This document shows, piece after piece, positions 59,413 to 64,000 of a DNA stretch of 64,000 nt. How positions within the stretch are numbered: the first letter of the stretch is position 1; each line of letters opens with the position of its first letter. Both the position numbers and the translations under genes were made by a program. Source of the stretch: an uncultured Ectothiorhodospiraceae bacterium (GTDB taxonomy: Bacteria > Pseudomonadota > Gammaproteobacteria > CAMYNG01); NCBI GenBank assembly GCA_947259765.1, contig CAMYNG010000002.1:62001-126000 (forward strand), in the 5' to 3' direction. The notes beneath the pieces were generated by a model. That model searched no databases and was not told the origin of the DNA. It worked only from the letters and a program-made list of their open reading frames with translations.

Positions 59413-59480
59413 ATCACAGAGGACACAGAGGCAAACATTGCAGATTCAATGACTCTATGTTCTCCGTGCCCTCTGTGGTA
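59413..59480. repeat. intergenic imperfect inverted repeat (CACAGAGG.. family)
   Basis: CACAGAGGACACAGAG (59415-59430) / CTCCGTGCCCTCTGTG (59462-59477), 2 mismatches; right arm resembles 38791-38820. Confidence 0.7.
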
Positions 59481-59532
59481 AATCGTCTGACTCAATTAGC
59501 ATTTGCAAAAGAAAAAACTTGCTGTGCTGAAC

Positions 59533-59742
59533 TTAACCTGCGGCAACGTAGTCCTCTGAATCATCGCCTTGCAGGATCTTTCGGTCCTCCATTTCCATAT
59601 TGAGGTAAATATCACGATTCTCTTCGCTTTCGAAATAGATCTCCAGTCCATTGACACCGTCACCATCATATACACAGGGATGTTGATCGGGATCCGGCAC
59701 ATCGTGCAGTGAAATAGGATCGGTTGTGCAACGAATATGCAT
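59533..59742 (-). CDS. small acidic conserved-hypothetical protein
   Basis: MHIRCTTDPISLHDVPDPDQHPCVYDGDGVNGLEIYFESEENRDIYLNMEMEDRKILQGDDSEDYVAAG; strong SD AAGGAGG 7 nt upstream. Confidence 0.75.
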   Translation of the reverse strand: MHIRCTTDPISLHDVPDPDQHPCVYDGDGVNGLEIYFESEENRDIYLNMEMEDRKILQGDDSEDYVAAG

Positions 59743-59746
59743 GCCA

Positions 59747-59794
59747 TGCCCTCCTTGATCAGTGATGTAGTGCCCTCCTTGATCAGTGATGTAG
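59747..59794. repeat. perfect 24-bp tandem direct repeat containing the SD sequence
   Basis: TGCCCTCCTTGATCAGTGATGTAG repeated exactly twice (59747-59770 and 59771-59794). Confidence 0.95.
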
Positions 59795-59868
59795 ATTAAC
59801 TGTAGGAAGCGCAGCGGCAAACTTCAAGAAACGCTAATATTTGTAGTGCTATAAAGACTGGTCTTTTA

Positions 59869-61740
59869 TCAGTATCCCTTCAAGTCATCTTCGGAAAACA
59901 ACGGATTCGGTTTGGCTCCCAGCATGACCTGCAGCGCGTTATTCATCGTAACCGGATCATTATCGAAACCGCCATGCGAGGTACTGCGACTCCGCTCAGG
60001 ATTGTCGCGCGTGTTGTAACTGGTGATGCGATCGTGAGTTTCCCCATCCCAATGTTTTTCCATGCCCATAATTGGCACAACATTCTGTTTGTTTTGATAC
60101 GCTCGTGACACCAGGTACAACAGGGATTTGCCGTAAATGGATCCAACATTGTCGTTAAGCTCAGTCTCGTCATCAAGTAAATAGTGCAGCAGAGACTTTA
60201 CCCGAGTCGCGCCCAAAGCCGGGCGCAAATGGCTTTCGAAAAATTCCATTGTGCACGCGGGTGCAAACAGTTGCAGTGACTCTATGCTGCCGCCACCCAG
60301 AGAACTCCAGCGCTGCAGAAGGTGACCAATCCAAATTGAGCCCGCGCTGTGGCCGACCAGATGCAGCCGTGGACGCTTGGCGGCAGGCACGGCCTTTAGC
60401 GCCTCGGCCAGAAAACGGATCGTCTGAGAACCCGCTTGTGATACTTTCGCAAACGCCAGATCGGCATCCTCACGCATTTCCTTCCACAAGGCATACCCCA
60501 CCGGTTGAGTGCAGCGTTCGATCAACCGATCCTTCCAGTCGCCAAAGCCACCTGCTCGTTGGCTGGAAAAATCATCTTTACCCAGAAGAATGTCTTTAAG
60601 CGAGGCGCCGAGCCCGGTTTCCCAAATAAAGTGGATCTGTCTTACGCGATTTGCCTCCAGCACCTTGTTCCACTTGCCCACCCGACTGGCCGATGACTTC
60701 ACCGAATTAAGCCCGCCGTGTGCATACAGCATGATGTGTCCCGGTTTAACACCGCCCGCAGCACCTGTCATATCGGCAACCGCCTTACGGATCAGTTCAC
60801 GCGTTTCTTCCCGCGTCGACGGGTAATCCCCCTTCGGATCGAACTGGCCATCATCGATGTGTACGTAGTAGTTCGCAATTTCGTGACGCGGCGGAGATTT
60901 CTCCACCCGCTCGACACCACTCGTGCCTTTGACAATACTTCCGGAAGCCAGTGCCTCCAACGACTCAACCGGCAACGCCATACGCGCAACCCAACCATCC
61001 CAGAAATTCAAATCGAAATCGGCATACTTCCAGACTGCGAGCCCCGGATAGTCGACGCCGTCAATGGTCAAACCGCCCCAGCCCTCACCCCACGAATTCT
61101 GAATAATAAAACCGGATTCATTGTAGCCAACTATACAAAAGGCATGTCCGCCATCGGGCAGTGTCTTATGGTTGTCGGGGATCACGCCATCACGCCCGAC
61201 ACGGTCCCAACCGGCATGCACGGCACCGGCAGCAAACACCACCTTGGTTTGTTGCAGCGCGGCATGCATGTCAGAACGCTTTTTTAACACTCGGTAGTAG
61301 GCTCCGAGTGGAAACTGCAGGGCGGCTTCCTGCCGAGCACGGGTAAAGTAACCTTCACGATCCGGGTTATAGGGCCACTTTGAATCGGGACACACACCAT
61401 TCTTGTGCCAGCCTTTCATCGCGCCTCGCGCACTTGAGCCTTCATAGTCCTCACCCGGCCATCGATCATGGCGCTTCGCCATTTCGTACAACATGCGTGG
61501 GCTTACCTTTGTTTCAACCCTGCGTCCGGCGTTGAGATAGTTGATGGTTGCGGCCAATGCAAAGCCGGTACAGGCACCCTCGGTACCCTGGTCAAGCACC
61601 ACAATGCGTTCCCGTTCCGGTATAAGACGGTCACCCAACGGCACCAGCGCGGGTTGATAGATCCGATCACGAAAATCCGCGGAATCACGTCGCGTATCCA
61701 TGAGTCGTTTTTTGTTGAGACGAGCGGCTGGTTTCGGCAT
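59869..61740 (-). CDS. papain-family (C1A) cysteine protease domain fused to an alpha/beta hydrolase domain
   Basis: Protease: 'VLDQGTEGACTGFALAATINYL', 'DGGHAFCIVGYNES', 'IQNSWGEGWGG'. Hydrolase: 'IMLYAHGGLNS', 'LHLVGHSAGSIWIGHLLQ', 'TSHGGFDNDP'. SD AAGGGGG upstream of MPKPAARL start. Confidence 0.88.
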   Translation of the reverse strand: MPKPAARLNKKRLMDTRRDSADFRDRIYQPALVPLGDRLIPERERIVVLDQGTEGACTGFALAATINYLNAGRRVETKVSPRMLYEMAKRHDRWPGEDYEGSSARGAMKGWHKNGVCPDSKWPYNPDREGYFTRARQEAALQFPLGAYYRVLKKRSDMHAALQQTKVVFAAGAVHAGWDRVGRDGVIPDNHKTLPDGGHAFCIVGYNESGFIIQNSWGEGWGGLTIDGVDYPGLAVWKYADFDLNFWDGWVARMALPVESLEALASGSIVKGTSGVERVEKSPPRHEIANYYVHIDDGQFDPKGDYPSTREETRELIRKAVADMTGAAGGVKPGHIMLYAHGGLNSVKSSASRVGKWNKVLEANRVRQIHFIWETGLGASLKDILLGKDDFSSQRAGGFGDWKDRLIERCTQPVGYALWKEMREDADLAFAKVSQAGSQTIRFLAEALKAVPAAKRPRLHLVGHSAGSIWIGHLLQRWSSLGGGSIESLQLFAPACTMEFFESHLRPALGATRVKSLLHYLLDDETELNDNVGSIYGKSLLYLVSRAYQNKQNVVPIMGMEKHWDGETHDRITSYNTRDNPERSRSTSHGGFDNDPVTMNNALQVMLGAKPNPLFSEDDLKGY

Positions 61741-61995
61741 GAGATCCCCCTTGTTGTCTACACGGGCCAAACACGATTCGTAGCCCGTCGTGCCCACTTG
61801 TACAGAGATTGAGAAAGGCTTTGCCGGCAAAAAAAATGATGGAAATACAGAAGCGAACTCGCCGGCAAGTTCCTTGTACGATTTTTTTATTTCCCTGATG
61901 CTATTTTAATAGCCTAGCCGAAAGCGCAATCAGTTCCATATATATTTCGTACTAAGGAAGACGCCGGATAAGTAAATGCCTGAAAACAAGCACGA

Positions 61996-62781
61996 CTAAC
62001 GGCCACCCGCCACATCGAGTAACGAACCTGTGGCATAAGAAGCCTCGTCCGAGAGCAGCCACAAAATGGACCGCGCCACTTCCTCGGGTTGTGCGCCGCG
62101 CTGCATCGGAATGGTACCGCGTATGCGTTCGACCCGGCCGGGCTCGCCGCTGCTGACGTGCATGTCAGTATGCACCAATCCCGGACGAACCGCATTGACG
62201 CGAATGCCTTCAGCCGCGACCTCCCTGGCCAGACCAATGGTGAAAGTATCGATTGCGCCTTTGGACGCGGCGTAGTCAACAAATTCATCGGGCGAGCCAA
62301 GCCGTGCGGCACTGGAGGAGAGATTGACGATTGACCCGCCACCCCCACCGTTGCGTGTCGACATTCGCTTGACTGCCTCACGCGCACAAAGAAAACTACC
62401 GATGATATTCACGGCGAACACCCGTTCCAGTCTTGTCTGCTCCATCGCTTCAAGACGCATGCGTCGATCAAGTATGCCCGCATTGTTAACCAGTGCCGTT
62501 ATCGGGCCGAATGTTTCATCCACCGCGGCGAACAGCCTGTTGACCTGCGGCTCACGGCTGATATCGGCACGAAACGCAAACGCCTCACCGCCCTGCTGTT
62601 CAATTTGACTGACCACCTCAGTGGCCGCAGTTGCATCGCTGAGAAAATTGACACACACCGAGTAACCCTGTTGTGCGGCCAACATCGCGGTAGCCGCACC
62701 GATTCCGCGGCTACCGCCCGTCACCAGCAGGGTTTTTCCGGACAAACTATTTTTCCCGTCGCTTTCCTTTTCAGCCTGCAC
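61996..62781 (-). CDS. SDR family oxidoreductase
   Basis: 'LLVTGGSRGIGAATAMLAAQQG', 'ALVNNAGI', 'DYAASKGAIDTFTIGLA'. Confidence 0.95.
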   Translation of the reverse strand: MQAEKESDGKNSLSGKTLLVTGGSRGIGAATAMLAAQQGYSVCVNFLSDATAATEVVSQIEQQGGEAFAFRADISREPQVNRLFAAVDETFGPITALVNNAGILDRRMRLEAMEQTRLERVFAVNIIGSFLCAREAVKRMSTRNGGGGGSIVNLSSSAARLGSPDEFVDYAASKGAIDTFTIGLAREVAAEGIRVNAVRPGLVHTDMHVSSGEPGRVERIRGTIPMQRGAQPEEVARSILWLLSDEASYATGSLLDVAGGR

Positions 62782-62783
62782 GC

Positions 62784-63689
62784 TTAGTCATCCCCTGCGT
62801 TGACTCGCGCAAACCGCCTGAATGCGCCACCCCATTGATAAAAAACCAACCCCGACAAAATAAATACTGTCCCCAACATGATCGCCGGGCTGATTTCTTC
62901 GTTGTTCAGACCGTGTCCCAGAAACAACGCAGCTACCGGTGTGATCAGTGGAACTAGCGCCAAATGACCTGCCTCAAGCCGCTTTAAGGCATAGTAGAAT
63001 AGGGCAAAACCCAATGCCGAGCCGAAGACCCCCAGGTAGACAATGGCATAGACCGATTGCTGGGGTACGACGTCAGGTAAAAAACCATCAAACCACCACC
63101 AGGTCAGTAGAAACGCCGGCGTCGACACCAGCAAGCCTCCGGTAGTCGTTGCCAGTGCCGACAAGTGCGCACCCACAGCCTTGACGAAAACTGTACTGAT
63201 CGAATGCAACAGCGTCGCGAACAGTACCGCGGCGATGCCCGCCATTGCCGCCGACGTACCGCCACTGGTGCTGAAATCTCCGGCAAACACCACGGCCAAA
63301 CCAGCCAGGCCCAACAAAATTCCAACCACCCGACCTATGGAAAAGCTTTGCTCGCCCAACACGAAGATCGCCAGTACGCCGGTAAAAATCGGCGCCATAC
63401 CGAACAGCACAGACATCAGACCCGAGGAAATAAACTGCGATGACCAGTACACGCTTAACATGGCTCCATAGATACCGATGCCGGCACCGAGATATGTCAG
63501 AACAGCCTGGCGATGCCAGGGCAAGGTCACACGCAACAGACGCACGAGCAGCAGGCACAGCAACACACCAATAAGCATGCGCGAGGTTAACGCAAACAAA
63601 AATCCCGTCCCTTCACCACTCCACTTAATGGCCAGCGGCGTCGTTGACCAGATAACAATGATGCCAAGATAGGCTGCCGGTACTGACAT
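62784..63689 (-). CDS. EamA/DMT superfamily transporter
   Basis: 301 aa, ~10 TM; 'YLGIIVIWSTTPLAIKWSGEGTGFLFALTSRM', 'YLGVFGSALGFALFYYALKRLEAGHLALVPLITPVAALFLG'. Confidence 0.92.
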   Translation of the reverse strand: MSVPAAYLGIIVIWSTTPLAIKWSGEGTGFLFALTSRMLIGVLLCLLLVRLLRVTLPWHRQAVLTYLGAGIGIYGAMLSVYWSSQFISSGLMSVLFGMAPIFTGVLAIFVLGEQSFSIGRVVGILLGLAGLAVVFAGDFSTSGGTSAAMAGIAAVLFATLLHSISTVFVKAVGAHLSALATTTGGLLVSTPAFLLTWWWFDGFLPDVVPQQSVYAIVYLGVFGSALGFALFYYALKRLEAGHLALVPLITPVAALFLGHGLNNEEISPAIMLGTVFILSGLVFYQWGGAFRRFARVNAGDD

Positions 63690-63725
63690 GAGATTAACCC
63701 TCCCTGTCTGGTGAAATACAAAACG

Positions 63726-63764
63726 AAAAAGGCCGCAGAGCTTTTGTCTCTGCGGCCTTTTGGA
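63726..63764. terminator. bidirectional intrinsic terminator
   Basis: AAAAAGGCCGCAGAG ... CTCTGCGGCCTTTT: 11-bp+ GC-rich stem with A-run on one side and T-run on the other. Confidence 0.85.
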
Positions 63765-64000
63765 ATTACTTTTACGAAAAAATTAAAAACTAAGCGTTTC
63801 TTCGTCCTCCAGGCGCACACAGACATACCGCGCGGTGCCACATACGTAGCACGGGTACGACCGGTTTAATGCAAAAGTGCGTTGAAAGATTCATGCGGTT
63901 CAGTGTGCCTGTCGCCAGCCGGAAATGTCAAGTCGCGTTTTGGTGTTTGTTCAGCAGAAACAAGAAGCCCGAGCCACATAGTTCTCGGTATCGAAAATCG

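Noticed and set aside
63790-63890. Minus-strand frame reading ...NRSYPCYVCGTARYVCVRLEDEETLSF* with a CxxC motif
   Set aside because: Looks zinc-ribbon-like but has an upstream stop and no start codon; too short to support.
1-64000. CRISPR arrays, tRNA/rRNA genes, prophage or IS transposase
   Set aside because: No regularly spaced repeats, no tRNA/rRNA sequence I could recognise, and no transposase or phage protein among the ORFs; a tRNAscan/Infernal run would be needed to exclude small RNA genes fully.

Overview
The window looks like a chromosomal segment from a gammaproteobacterium. It is densely packed, mostly with ordinary housekeeping, transport and envelope genes. I found no rRNA, convincing tRNA, CRISPR array, prophage or transposase. 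Recognisable genes include an lhr-type helicase, nadA, ilvD, a soluble lytic transglycosylase (slt), an lpxD-like acyltransferase, two RND efflux permeases, a MacAB-like ABC efflux operon, a rhomboid protease, a MazG-like pyrophosphohydrolase, an orphan histidine kinase, a ParA/MerR pair and an Rsd/AlgQ homologue. The points most worth a second look are: (1) a 234-bp element at 33955-34188 with perfect 21-bp terminal inverted repeats and several nested hairpins; (2) a papain-like protease fused to a GHSAG alpha/beta hydrolase at 59869-61740, followed by a small acidic protein gene whose Shine-Dalgarno region is a perfect 24-bp tandem duplication; (3) an unannotated 50-aa acidic small protein at 58472-58624 with its own palindrome, promoter, RBS and terminator; (4) an Rsd/AlgQ-like gene with no ATG or GTG start although its reading frame continues upstream; (5) overlapping, mutually exclusive hairpins ahead of a MerR gene next to an orphan ParA; (6) nested intergenic repeats at 38642-38807. 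All calls come from reading the sequence and supplied ORFs; no database search was run.
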